Assembly: GCA_964465125.1 (NCBI GenBank)
Contig: CAYXIO010000033.1
Span: 1-40,840 of the forward strand
Length of the DNA stretch: 40,840 nt
DNA from: CAYOHG01 sp964465125
GTDB lineage: Bacteria; Planctomycetota; Phycisphaerae; UBA1845; Fen-1342
Direction: 5' to 3'
Part shown: piece by piece, positions 25,420-33,874 of the stretch
Layout: each line of letters begins with the position of its first letter
Numbering within the stretch: position 1 is the stretch's first letter
Translations under genes and position numbers: made by a program
The notes under the pieces: model-generated
What the model saw: the letters and a program-made list of their open reading frames with translations, nothing else
The model's database searches: none
Told to the model about the DNA's origin: nothing

Positions 25420-27417
25420 TCAGGGCCCGCAGTTCGGGGTGGCCGGAATCTCAGGCCCGCTCGAGTTCAGGCAATTCAGCAATCCGCTCAGGTCCGACCC
25501 GTCCAGAACATGGTCGCCGTTCTGATCGAAGCACAGGCAGCGCTCCGGCGGATCGCCGGTCACAAGGCACGCCTGCCACGCCGCAACGTCGCGCACGTCG
25601 ACGTCGCCGTCGAGATCGGCGTCCGCGGACGGCGTTCCGCACGAGCACGCATCGCCCGTGCCGTCGCCGTCGCTGTCCTGCTGGCGGCGATTCCAGGCGC
25701 TCGGGCAATTGTCGTACGCGTCGGCGATTCCATCGCCGTCCGCGTCATCCTGGAACGGCCGGCGTTGCAGGAAGAACAGCGGATCCGCATACTCGACCAG
25801 CCCGCACATCAGGAACATGTGATCCACCACGCCCGCGTCGTAGGGAATCCAGTTCGGCTGAACCGAGGAGCGCCGCGTCGCGCCGTAGCGCAGCCGCACA
25901 TCGCTCGACGGCGGCTGGGCATCGAGGAACTCGAGCAGCGTGTCGAAATCGCCCCAGCCCATCACCGCCTCGGGCGAGTAGACGTTGTTGTGCGCGTCGA
26001 TCCTGTCGACCGTGTAGCCGCTCGGGCTCACGCCCGCGGTCAGCCCATGGCGATAGGTCTGCCCCAGGCTCCACGCGCAGTACAGCCCGTCGGCGTGCTG
26101 CTGATTCACCAGGAACTGCTCAAAGCCGCTGTCATTCGCGAAGTCGGGGTTGAAGTAGTGCTGCTGATGCACCCAGAACGCCGGCGCGAACGAATTCACG
26201 TTGTCCGTCAGCGTCGGAATGCCCTGGTACGAGCGCGTCGGCAGGTTGCCCGCCACCAGCCAGTCGTCCACGACGCCGGGCGCGCGCGTCGCCCACGGCT
26301 GGCGCAGCGCGAGCGAGGCGATGATCATGTACTCATTCCACGGAACGAGATAGCCCAGCGCATTGCCGTCGATGTCGGACGAAACGGCGATGCGGCCGTC
26401 CAGGGAGGGGTGGATCATGATGTCGAAATCGCAGGTCGCGAACATCTCGTCCACGTACGCCGCGATGGTCGGATTATCGGAGAAGTGGTTCCTCGCGAAC
26501 AGCGCGCCGCCCACCAGCAACGCCGACCCGATGGTCGTGTAGTTGTCGTTCCATCCGGGCTCCGGATGGCCCGTGTCGACGTTCATCCAGTGCCACCAGT
26601 GCCCCTTCACGTTGCGCTCCGGCTCCACTCCGGCCGTGTGCTCCGAGTACGCCGACAGCACCTTCTCGGTCAGCGCCTCCGCGTTCGGCAGGAGTTCGAA
26701 GTGATCGCAGGCCGCCAGCGAGATCAGCACGAAGCCGCCGGCGTCCGGCGTCGCGGGGTGGAAGGGAGGATCGTTGGGCGAGAGCGTCAGCGAATCGCGC
26801 ACCAATCCGGAATCGCAGATCGCTGCTTCGGTGTAATCCGCGAGCCGCTGCATTTGCCCGAGCAGCAGCGTGTCCTCGTCGGCTTCGGTCTCGGTGCGCG
26901 TCAGCATCCACTTGGACCACTGAATGCCCGAGGGATTGCCCGCGCCGACGTCGACACCCTGTCCCTGAATGCGAATGAAGTTGCTCTGCCCGGGCACGAG
27001 CGCATCGAGCGGAATCGTCGCGACGTACGCGCGCGCGCTGTCCATGTACTCGCCGTGAACCAGCGTGAGGTTGGCGAGTGACGGCCCGGCGTAGATTTCG
27101 AGGTCGAACGACTGGTCGAAGTGGTAAGGCACGACCATGCGGAAGCGGTAACTGCGGGCGTTCGGAGGCACGCTCGCCGACAGCGAGAACTGCACATCGA
27201 TACGGTCGCCTTGCCAGCCCATCTCGCCCGGCCACGTCGCGGTGACTCCCACCGTGCCGCTGAAGCCGCTGTAGTACGTCAGCGACCAGGCCGGATTGGC
27301 GAAGTTAGTGACCTGAAAGAGCGTCGTCATCGCGGCGGCCTGCGCGGCCAGTCCGACCAGCAGCGCCAGGGTCAAACCGGGCGCCGGCTGCCGCGCGGCG
27401 GGCGTTCGTTCATGCAT
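25420..27417 (-). CDS. Secreted PF10091-like (alpha/alpha)6 protein with thrombospondin-3 and dockerin repeats
   Basis: A 665-residue secreted protein with a signal peptide ending near QAAAM. Residues ~30-165 form a beta-sandwich, possibly carbohydrate binding. The middle (about 180-540) resembles the PF10091 glycoamylase fold: GGFVLISLAACDHFELLP, GHWWHWMNVDTG, NYTTIGSALLVGGALFARNH and LGYLVPWNEYMIIASLAL correspond to the family's glycine-rich, substrate-cleft and NEYM segments. The C terminus holds thrombospondin type-3 calcium repeats (DADGDGIADAYDNCPS, DSDGDGTGDACS) and a two-loop dockerin-like domain (DADLDGDVDVRDVAAW, DQNGDHVLDGSDLSGLL). Its ATG overlaps the GH1 stop by 8 bases, so it is translated from the same mRNA. 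It is probably a surface glucanase or binding protein. Confidence 0.78.
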   Translation of the reverse strand: MHERTPAARQPAPGLTLALLVGLAAQAAAMTTLFQVTNFANPAWSLTYYSGFSGTVGVTATWPGEMGWQGDRIDVQFSLSASVPPNARSYRFRMVVPYHFDQSFDLEIYAGPSLANLTLVHGEYMDSARAYVATIPLDALVPGQSNFIRIQGQGVDVGAGNPSGIQWSKWMLTRTETEADEDTLLLGQMQRLADYTEAAICDSGLVRDSLTLSPNDPPFHPATPDAGGFVLISLAACDHFELLPNAEALTEKVLSAYSEHTAGVEPERNVKGHWWHWMNVDTGHPEPGWNDNYTTIGSALLVGGALFARNHFSDNPTIAAYVDEMFATCDFDIMIHPSLDGRIAVSSDIDGNALGYLVPWNEYMIIASLALRQPWATRAPGVVDDWLVAGNLPTRSYQGIPTLTDNVNSFAPAFWVHQQHYFNPDFANDSGFEQFLVNQQHADGLYCAWSLGQTYRHGLTAGVSPSGYTVDRIDAHNNVYSPEAVMGWGDFDTLLEFLDAQPPSSDVRLRYGATRRSSVQPNWIPYDAGVVDHMFLMCGLVEYADPLFFLQRRPFQDDADGDGIADAYDNCPSAWNRRQQDSDGDGTGDACSCGTPSADADLDGDVDVRDVAAWQACLVTGDPPERCLCFDQNGDHVLDGSDLSGLLNCLNSSGPEIPATPNCGP

Positions 27418-28798
27418 GTTCGTGCTCCCTCAGCCAGGCCTGCCCGACGGTCGGATCGTCGTCGTTCCAATGCCGGATCAGCGCGGCATACCAGTTCGCG
27501 CTCGCCTTCGCGCGGCGGGCCAGCGTCGCTCGATCGACGTGCAGCAGGCCGAAGCGCTGCCCGTAGCCCGCGGCCCACTCCAGATTATCCATCAGCGACC
27601 AGACAAAATAGCCGCGCAGGTCGACGCCACGAGATTTTGCTTCCAGCGCCGCCAGGATGTGCTCCCGCAGATACGCGACGCGCTGCTCGTCTCGCACGAA
27701 GCCGTCCGCCTCGCAAACGTCCGGAAAAGCCGCTCCGTTTTCCGTTACGTACGCCGGCAGCTCGCCGTAACGCGCATGCAGCCACAGCAGCAGGTCGCGC
27801 AGCCCGTCCGGCGTCACGGGCCAGTTCATGGTCGTATGGACGCGCTCGGGCTGCGGCAGCACCACCGTCTCCAGCGGTCCGCGGCCCGCGGCGTGCGCGA
27901 CGACGTCGCTGAAGTAGTAGTTCAACGCCAGAAAATCGATCGAGCGGCGCAGCAGACGCTGATCCTGCGGGCTGAACTCGGGCAGCCGGTCGCCCAGCCG
28001 GTCGCGCAGCTCCGCGGGGTAGTCGCCGAACCAGACCGGATCGCCGAACCAGCCCGCGAAGCCGAGCATTGCGCGTTCGGCCGCGGCGTGGTCAGCGGGG
28101 GAATCGCTAGCCGGGTACGCGTAGGTGGAGTTCAGCGCGAAGCTGATCGAGCCGCGCGCCGCGCGCGAGCTGCGGAACCGCGCGACCGCGTACGCATGAG
28201 CACGCAGGAGATTGTGCCCCGCCAGGTAGCCCGCGCTCTCATCGCGAACGCCGGGCGGATGGACGCCATGGATGTAGCCGGCGTCCACGACCACCCACGG
28301 TTCATTCAGCGTCAGCCACGTTTCGACTCGATCGCCGAGCCGGTTGAAGAGCAGGTCGGCGTAGTCGGCGAACAGTTCGGGCAGGTCACGATGCAGCCAG
28401 CCGCCGAGCTCGAATTGCAGCGCGGCGGGCAGGTCCCAGTGATACAGCGTGAGCATCGGCTGGATGCCCGCCGCCAGCAGCCCGTCGACCAGCCGCTCAT
28501 AGAAGTCCAGCCCGGCGGCGTTGACCCGCCCGCGGCCGTGCGGCATGACCCGAGGCCAGGCGACGCTGAAGCGGTAGGCGCGCAGCCCGAGCCGGTTCAT
28601 TTCGGCGATGTCGTCCCGCACACGTGCGTAGTGCTCGCAAGCGATTTCACCGGTTTCGTCAGCCACAGTCTTGCCTGGAATTGCCGTGAACACATCCCAA
28701 ATGCTGGGGCCCTTGCCGTCCCGCGCGGCCGCGCCCTCTACCTGGTAGGCCGCGGTGGCCGCACCCCACTTAAACCCATGTTTTGTATTGGGTTGCAT
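27410..28798 (-). CDS. GH1 family beta-glucosidase
   Basis: A cytoplasmic retaining beta-glucosidase of 462 residues, complete for the family. The acid/base Glu is in TLNEPW (Glu166) and the nucleophile in YVTENG (Glu353). Other GH1 marks are FKWGAATAAYQVEGA, YRFSVAWPRVMP, LYHWDLPAAL, LALNYYFSD and YFVWSLMDNLEWAAGY. There is no signal peptide, so it should act on disaccharides brought in by the ABC importer. It is the first gene of a five-gene minus-strand operon transcribed from a promoter at 28908-28936 that overlaps a LacI-type operator. The following gene overlaps it by 8 bases. Confidence 0.95.
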   Translation of the reverse strand: MQPNTKHGFKWGAATAAYQVEGAAARDGKGPSIWDVFTAIPGKTVADETGEIACEHYARVRDDIAEMNRLGLRAYRFSVAWPRVMPHGRGRVNAAGLDFYERLVDGLLAAGIQPMLTLYHWDLPAALQFELGGWLHRDLPELFADYADLLFNRLGDRVETWLTLNEPWVVVDAGYIHGVHPPGVRDESAGYLAGHNLLRAHAYAVARFRSSRAARGSISFALNSTYAYPASDSPADHAAAERAMLGFAGWFGDPVWFGDYPAELRDRLGDRLPEFSPQDQRLLRRSIDFLALNYYFSDVVAHAAGRGPLETVVLPQPERVHTTMNWPVTPDGLRDLLLWLHARYGELPAYVTENGAAFPDVCEADGFVRDEQRVAYLREHILAALEAKSRGVDLRGYFVWSLMDNLEWAAGYGQRFGLLHVDRATLARRAKASANWYAALIRHWNDDDPTVGQAWLREHEHA

Positions 28799-28907
28799 TC
28801 TTCACCGCGTTCCGCTGCTGATTGGCCAAAGCGGCCATGCCGCATCCGCTGGCGGGGCGTCGATCCCGGCCGGGGCCCGGCGGGTCGGGCGCGGCCGACT
28901 GCCGGCT

Positions 28908-28959
28908 ACTTTATCCAATCATGAAAGCGCTTGCAATGCTATCAAGATTGCGTTATCCT
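28908..28959. promoter_or_regulatory. Bidirectional promoter with LacI-type operator
   Basis: The palindromic hexamer TTGCAA (28931-28936) can serve as -35 box on both strands. On plus it is followed after 17 bases by TATCCT (28954-28959), on minus after 17 bases by TAAAGT (28913-28908). The operator-like TGAAAGCGCTTGCA (28922-28935) covers the shared -35 box. One bound LacI protein would block both the GH1-ABC operon (minus) and the PEP-CTERM operon (plus). Confidence 0.72.
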
Positions 28960-29052
28960 TTCCTACGATGGAGTGGCGCCAGGCGCCTCCCGTTATTGCA
29001 CCTCGTCACCAGTGTGGTGGATGATTTCGTCCGGAGGAAGGAGAAAAGCACA

Positions 29053-29808
29053 ATGTTGAAGGGTTTCAAGGGAACATCGGCGGTCCTCGCGCTCGCGGCG
29101 GCGAGCACGGCGATGGCAGCCGTCACCGACATCAACTCGGTCGTGGTTCAGGAACGCATTTTTAATGACTATCCGGGTTCGACGCTGACGGTCACCGACA
29201 ACTTCCCGACGATGGTCGAGTTCCTCGAGTACAACTACGGCGCGGGTGGCTGGGCGAACCGTCACGACGCGGTCATGTCCGCTGACGATGCGACGCCGTA
29301 CGCGCTTCAAACGTCCGACGCGTTCGACATCTCGTTCGACGTGTATCTCGACGCCGGATCGGCCGCTCCGCGCAAGGAAGCCGGTATTCGCTTCAACTTC
29401 GGCGGGTTCGACGGACTGTTCATCCTCACGAGCGACGGCGAAGTCGCGGCCTTCGGCGCGGTCCTTCCGTTCCACACCTTCGGGGGCAGCGCCTACGCCC
29501 TGGGCACGACCGCGAACATGCGCGTCGTGTACAGCCCGGACGATGACGCCGACGCGTTTGACGGCGACGCCTCGACCATCGAGTACATCCTGGACGGCGT
29601 TTCGAGCGGCCCGCTGAATTTCTCGAACCTCGAGAACGGGTTCCTCAACAACACCCAGATCGCCGTCTACGCGCAGCCGCAGCCTGATGACAGCAACCCC
29701 GGCGACTTCATGGACGTGGTCTACAGCGACTTCCAGATCGACGTCCCCGAGCCGGTCAGCCTGCTGCTGCTGGCTGCCGGTGCGGTCGCTGCGCTGCGCC
29801 GCCGATAG
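29053..29808 (+). CDS. PEP-CTERM sorting domain protein, function unknown
   Basis: A 251-residue exported protein with a signal peptide ending in ASTAMAA. The C terminus carries the tripartite PEP-CTERM signal VPEPVSLLLLAAGAVAALRR: the PEP motif, a hydrophobic stretch and a basic tail, recognised by an exosortase. The body is beta-rich with a conserved-looking DISFDVYLDAG and DGLFILTSDGE, possibly a jelly-roll. The ATG at 29053 follows GGAAGGAG by about 12 bases; upstream in-frame starts give non-membrane N termini and were rejected. It is the first gene of the plus-strand unit, sharing its control region with the GH1-ABC operon. Confidence 0.85.
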   Translation: MLKGFKGTSAVLALAAASTAMAAVTDINSVVVQERIFNDYPGSTLTVTDNFPTMVEFLEYNYGAGGWANRHDAVMSADDATPYALQTSDAFDISFDVYLDAGSAAPRKEAGIRFNFGGFDGLFILTSDGEVAAFGAVLPFHTFGGSAYALGTTANMRVVYSPDDDADAFDGDASTIEYILDGVSSGPLNFSNLENGFLNNTQIAVYAQPQPDDSNPGDFMDVVYSDFQIDVPEPVSLLLLAAGAVAALRRR

Positions 29809-29861
29809 ACTCGTTTGCGCCTCAGGAGGCGCGGCGAAGTTGGAGATGTGTGTGAAATGCG

Positions 29862-29881
29862 GGGCCCGAGCCTTCGGGCCC
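29862..29881 (+). terminator. Stable hairpin after the PEP-CTERM gene
   Basis: GGGCCCGA (29862-29869), 4-base loop, TCGGGCCC (29874-29881): a perfect 8-bp stem. No T tract follows. It may partly terminate transcription or protect the 3' end of the PEP-CTERM mRNA, so that the first gene is made in excess over the pseudopilin gene 63 bases downstream. Confidence 0.5.
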
Positions 29882-29944
29882 GGTCCCCGCATGAAGTTTC
29901 TATCTGCATCGATTGGGGCGGGCAAGGGCGAAGGAGCGCGGTTC

Positions 29945-30775
29945 ATGCGTCACGCGGTACGCCCATCGCGGTCTGCATTCACATTGATCGAGTTGCTCGT
30001 CGTTGTTGCAATCATCGCGTTGCTGATTTCGATCCTGCTGCCAGCCTTGTCGAAAGCGCGGGAGTCGGGACGCAACGCCGTTTGCAGCTCCAACCTGCAC
30101 CAACTGGCGCTCGCGACGGACTACTACAAGAACCAGAACGACGGCCGGCTGCCCTACATCCTCGGTACCGATTACGGCAATGGTCCCGTGAACGCGCCCT
30201 TCTACCAGTTCCACCAGATCTTCGCTTTCTACGGCTTCCTTCAGAATCGCATTCAGCACTACATCTGCCCGAGCGCGCGCGACGAATCGTCGGTGAAGGT
30301 CATCGACCAGAGCAACGACAACTACAGCTACTACACCGTATTCAAGGCCGACGAGTGGTTCCTTCAGACCCTTGCCGCGGGGTGGTGGCCTGGAATCGAT
30401 CCGTTCTCCTACCCCGGCGACACCGTCGATCCGCTCTACACCGAGTATTGGTTCAATGACTGGAGCTCGGGCGCGACCGACTCACACGGCCGAAAGATTC
30501 CCGCCGTCAGCGGCGGCAAGGCCGACCAGATCCCGTTCCACCAGTACACCGTCACGATCTGCGACGCCGTTTGGTGGGATCGAAAGAACCTTCGACACAA
30601 CGGCGCGCATAACTTCGCGTTCCTCGACGCGCACGTGGAGCACATTCCGCGCGATCGTTTCTACGACTCGCACGGCAGCTCGTCGGGATACACGCCGAAG
30701 GACATTGACCCGTACGGAAACCGGCCGTTCTACGCATGGGGATTGACCCGCGACGGTGTCAACGCCGCGGATTGA
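29945..30775 (+). CDS. Type IV pseudopilin-like protein (prepilin-type N-terminal cleavage/methylation domain)
   Basis: A 276-residue protein with a prepilin signal: a basic leader followed by AFTLIELLVVVAIIALLISI. Cleavage would fall before Phe12, with Ala instead of the usual Gly at -1, and Glu at +5 is present. A coiled segment KARESGRNAVCSSNLHQLAL follows. Near the C terminus RHNGAHNFAFLDAHVEHI resembles the H-x9-DG motif of planctomycete pseudopilins, with Ala in place of Gly. Planctomycetes encode many such proteins, possibly as assembly or secretion components. The ATG at 29945 is chosen for its AAGGAG; an in-frame ATG at 29891 lies within the preceding hairpin region. Confidence 0.87.
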   Translation: MRHAVRPSRSAFTLIELLVVVAIIALLISILLPALSKARESGRNAVCSSNLHQLALATDYYKNQNDGRLPYILGTDYGNGPVNAPFYQFHQIFAFYGFLQNRIQHYICPSARDESSVKVIDQSNDNYSYYTVFKADEWFLQTLAAGWWPGIDPFSYPGDTVDPLYTEYWFNDWSSGATDSHGRKIPAVSGGKADQIPFHQYTVTICDAVWWDRKNLRHNGAHNFAFLDAHVEHIPRDRFYDSHGSSSGYTPKDIDPYGNRPFYAWGLTRDGVNAAD

Positions 30776-30837
30776 CCGAAACATCTCTATCCAAGCAACC
30801 CGTTCCGATAGGCGCGGGTCGAGCGTGAGGGGCTCTT

Positions 30838-32634
30838 ATGAATTCACTGTTGCGTCGCGCGCTGATTTCCGGCGCCGCGCTGCTTGCGGGGTCCATCGCC
30901 CTGGCTGAGCAGAACATCGTCTTGAATGGGAGCATGGAGTCCGGACCCGGACCCGGCGGCATCGATATCCGAAAAGCCGAGAACTGGACCTTCTTCGGCG
31001 GCGGCACGGTCGAGCGGAGTGACGAGGAGAACCTCGAGCCGCCGGGAGCGGGGCACTCGATCAAGGTGTTCGGCGGCGAGACGACCGTCGGCGCCTATCA
31101 GGACGTGCCCGTGCTCGTCGGTGAGAACGTCACCATCTCGGCCTGGCTCTACACACGCGACACCGATCACGTCGGCGGCGACGCCGAGGCCAAGATCAAG
31201 CTCGAGTGGGTCGACAGCGGCGGGGTAGCCTTCGGCGGCTCCGAGCTGATCGTCCTAAACGTCGCGTCCGCCGGGAACACCTGGACCCCGGGCGCGATCG
31301 GCCCGATCGCGGCGCCCAGCGGCGCCGTCAGCGCCCGCTTCACCTGCGTCTGGACCTGGAGCGCCCAGTCGCTCGGCTCGGCCTACTGGGACGATTGCTC
31401 GATGTCCATCAATGGCGGGGCGAACGCGTTGCTGAACGGCGACATCGAGATCGCCGGCACCAGCGCGGACACGCCGTACGGAATCGACGAGTTCACCGGC
31501 TTCGGCTCGCAGGCGAAATCCGACGAGGAGAGTCTGCACGGCGGCTACGGCGTGAAGTTGCACGTGGGCGGCGACTCGGGCTCGGATTGGTCCGGCCTCT
31601 ATCAGGATACGGTGGATGCCGAGGCCGGCGATCACATCTTCGCCCAGGCCTGGGTCTTTGATCCGCTCGTCGGCGGACTGTCCGACAACTCCGCCGCCGG
31701 TCTCAAGCTCGAGTTCAGCCCGGTTGGTGGCGGCACGTTGCCCCCGCCTGAGGAGAACCTCGCGTTTGACGAGGATGATCCGTCGGACGTGTGGGTTCCG
31801 GTCACCTACACGACGACCGTTCCCGCCGACATCACGCTGGCTCGCGTTACCCTGATCGCCGACGACTCTTCGGTGGACAATGGTCCGGTTTACATGGATT
31901 CGGCTTCCGCGATCCGCAGCAGCGCGCCGAGCACCAATCAGTTGCTCAACCCCAGCTTCGAGTCCGGCTCGTCGGGCGCCAACGGCCTGACCAACTGGAC
32001 CGAGTTCCGCGGGCTGAACTGCACCGCCCGCAAGAACGCCGGCGAAGTTCCCGCGGCCGACGGCGCCTCCGTGTTGCGCATTCAGGGAAGCTGCATCGCC
32101 GGCATCTGGCAGGAAATCGAAGTCGCGCCCGGCGAGGGGCTGACGATCTCCGCGCTGGTCCGCCAGCGGTCGGCCGCGCCGTTCGGCCTGGCGGGCTCCG
32201 GCGCCCGCGCCGGCGTCAAGGTCGAGTGGAAGGCCGGCGGCGTGCCCCCGTGGGTGGACATCGGCGGTCCGGACAACACGAACTTCGCCGGCGAGGCACC
32301 CGGCGTCTGGTCGCCCGTCTTCATCGACTACACCATGCCGGCCGGCTCTGCCGCCCAGGTGCGGCTCACGGTCCTCGCCGGCAAGTACTCGGCCAGCGAC
32401 GTCACCGTCTATTTCGACGCCGCCGAGTGCGTCGTGCTGAACTTCTTCGACGGCAGCGACGTCGACCGCGACGACGATGAGGACATGCACGACTTCGCCT
32501 GGTTCCAGCGCGTCTACAACGGCACCACGCCGACGACCGAGTTCAACTCCATCACCTTCGACTCGGACGACGATGGGGACGTGGATATCAACGACTGGAA
32601 CTTCTTCCGTCCGCGCATTACGGGTCCCAATTGA
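30838..32634 (+). CDS. Secreted protein with three carbohydrate-binding-like modules and a dockerin-like C terminus
   Basis: A 598-residue secreted protein with a signal peptide (GAALLAGSIALA). Three similar modules are visible, each starting with a short strand: NIVLNGSMESG (residue ~25), NALLNGDIEIAG (~200) and NQLLNPSFESG (~365). Each continues with a GxxYQD- or GIWQEIEV-like pattern and an internal strand such as VTISAWLY or LTISALVR. This is the layout of CBM4/9-like jelly-roll modules. The C terminus has two calcium-loop segments (DRDDDEDMHDFAWF, DSDDDGDVDINDWNFF), dockerin-like. No catalytic domain is seen. It probably binds a glycan at the cell surface, supporting the neighbouring glycosidases. 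Confidence 0.75.
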   Translation: MNSLLRRALISGAALLAGSIALAEQNIVLNGSMESGPGPGGIDIRKAENWTFFGGGTVERSDEENLEPPGAGHSIKVFGGETTVGAYQDVPVLVGENVTISAWLYTRDTDHVGGDAEAKIKLEWVDSGGVAFGGSELIVLNVASAGNTWTPGAIGPIAAPSGAVSARFTCVWTWSAQSLGSAYWDDCSMSINGGANALLNGDIEIAGTSADTPYGIDEFTGFGSQAKSDEESLHGGYGVKLHVGGDSGSDWSGLYQDTVDAEAGDHIFAQAWVFDPLVGGLSDNSAAGLKLEFSPVGGGTLPPPEENLAFDEDDPSDVWVPVTYTTTVPADITLARVTLIADDSSVDNGPVYMDSASAIRSSAPSTNQLLNPSFESGSSGANGLTNWTEFRGLNCTARKNAGEVPAADGASVLRIQGSCIAGIWQEIEVAPGEGLTISALVRQRSAAPFGLAGSGARAGVKVEWKAGGVPPWVDIGGPDNTNFAGEAPGVWSPVFIDYTMPAGSAAQVRLTVLAGKYSASDVTVYFDAAECVVLNFFDGSDVDRDDDEDMHDFAWFQRVYNGTTPTTEFNSITFDSDDDGDVDINDWNFFRPRITGPN

Positions 32635-32677
32635 GGCAGCCGATCGCTAGAATGATCCATTAGGGAGACTGTCGCAC

Positions 32678-33499
32678 ATGACTAAGAACAGACGTTCCAT
32701 CGCGCTGCTCGCGGGGCTCTCGCTCTCCGGTGCCGCGCTCGCTTCCACCGTGACCGTAACGCTCAGCTCGCCGCAGGACGGCCTCGTCCTGGCCCCGGGT
32801 GCGACGGTCAACTGGACCGTCAGCTTCAGTGACTCGTCCGGCGACAATGCTGGACTCGCACTGCTGGTCGTCGACCTGGTTCAGGACGCCGCCAACCCGG
32901 CGACCCTGGACATCCCGCCCGCCGGCAGCGTGCCCGCGGCGATGATCAAGTTCAGCCGTCCGCAGGGGATCGCCAACCCAGGCGAGTCCGATCCTACCAC
33001 CGGCTACATCGGCGTTCAGCGCGGCACCGCAGGCGCCAGGAACCTCGTGCAGATCGGCGGCGGCCAGAATGTCTTCGGCGTCGCCCAACCTCCAGGAACG
33101 GGGATCGCCGAGAACGCTGTCGTTTCCGGCGGCATCGGCCAGTCGGGCTCGGTGACGCTCGCAAGCGGCTCGTTCGCCGCGCCCAGCGACTGCGGCTCGT
33201 ACGTGTTCTCGCTCGAGAACATCTACGCGAACACGCTGGATTCGGTTTCCACGCCCCCGAACTTCTCGCCGGTCTCCGAGGCGGCTGTGGTCGCGACCGA
33301 CAGCATGATCTCGTTCGACGTCGGGCTGGTGGGCGATATCGATGGCAACGGCGTGGTCGACCTGATCGACCTGTCGATGCTGCTGACCCAGTTCGGCCAG
33401 TCGGGCAGCGGCCTGAGCGGCGACCTCGACGGCAACAACGTGGTCGACCTGATCGACCTGTCCCTGCTGCTGGCGAACTTCGGCTCATCCTGCGGCTGA
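32678..33499 (+). CDS. Secreted protein with two-repeat dockerin-like C terminus, function unknown
   Basis: A 273-residue secreted protein with a signal peptide (IALLAGLSLSGAALAS). Residues ~25-205 are beta-rich and not recognised. The C terminus contains two nearly identical calcium-binding repeats, DIDGNGVVDLIDLSMLLTQF and DLDGNNVVDLIDLSLLLANF, separated by a Gly/Ser linker, a classic type I dockerin layout with an internal duplication. Planctomycetes use such domains outside cellulosomes; the window has no cohesin. It is the last gene of the PEP-CTERM unit, followed by a strong terminator. Confidence 0.82.
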   Translation: MTKNRRSIALLAGLSLSGAALASTVTVTLSSPQDGLVLAPGATVNWTVSFSDSSGDNAGLALLVVDLVQDAANPATLDIPPAGSVPAAMIKFSRPQGIANPGESDPTTGYIGVQRGTAGARNLVQIGGGQNVFGVAQPPGTGIAENAVVSGGIGQSGSVTLASGSFAAPSDCGSYVFSLENIYANTLDSVSTPPNFSPVSEAAVVATDSMISFDVGLVGDIDGNGVVDLIDLSMLLTQFGQSGSGLSGDLDGNNVVDLIDLSLLLANFGSSCG

Positions 33500-33551
33500 T
33501 GCGGCGTTGAAGGCTGCGAAGGATCGCGGCCGAGGTTCACTCACTCCGATC

Positions 33552-33590
33552 GCGGGCGCGGCTGCTGAGCACCGCGCCCGCTTGTTTGTT
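33552..33590 (+). terminator. Rho-independent terminator
   Basis: GCGGGCGCGG (33552-33561), 10-base loop, CCGCGCCCGC (33572-33581): a perfect 10-bp GC stem followed by the T-rich TTGTTTGTT (33582-33590). It closes the plus-strand unit beginning at 29053. Confidence 0.85.
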
Positions 33591-33625
33591 GCGCTCCCAT
33601 TTCTTTCGCTCGCGGTTCGGGTGGG

Positions 33626-33760
33626 TCGGGTTTCCAACCCGTCGACAGAATCTCGGGTAGTATGGGTTTTCAGCCCCTGAGTCTGTGGCACCGGTTGGAA
33701 ACTCGGTGCCATAGAGATCACCGGGTGCCACGGCTCGCCGAGCAATGGCACCCGGCGATC
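33626..33760. repeat. Cluster of REP-like inverted repeats
   Basis: Three hairpins in a row. The first is CGGGTT-TCC-AACCCG (33627-33641). The second is TGGCACCG (33686-33693) with CGGTGCCA (33704-33711). The third has 15-base arms (33716-33730 and 33746-33760) with one mismatch and an inner CGGC-TC-GCCG hairpin. The segment CTGTGGCACCGGTT (33683-33696) is the exact reverse complement of 9876-9889. These are intergenic repeats of one family, without coding capacity. Confidence 0.72.
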
Positions 33761-33874
33761 GAAGCCGGTTGATGCCCGCGCCGGTCTCGATGGGTTGAAG
33801 CGAGACCCTGCGGGCAGCGTGCCGGGCCATTCATTCGCCGCGGCGGATGGTCGACATTTCAGCGAGGACGAAGC

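Noticed and set aside
33626..33760. CRISPR-like array
   Set aside because: The hairpins differ in sequence and spacing, there are no unique equal-length spacers and no cas gene is in the window.
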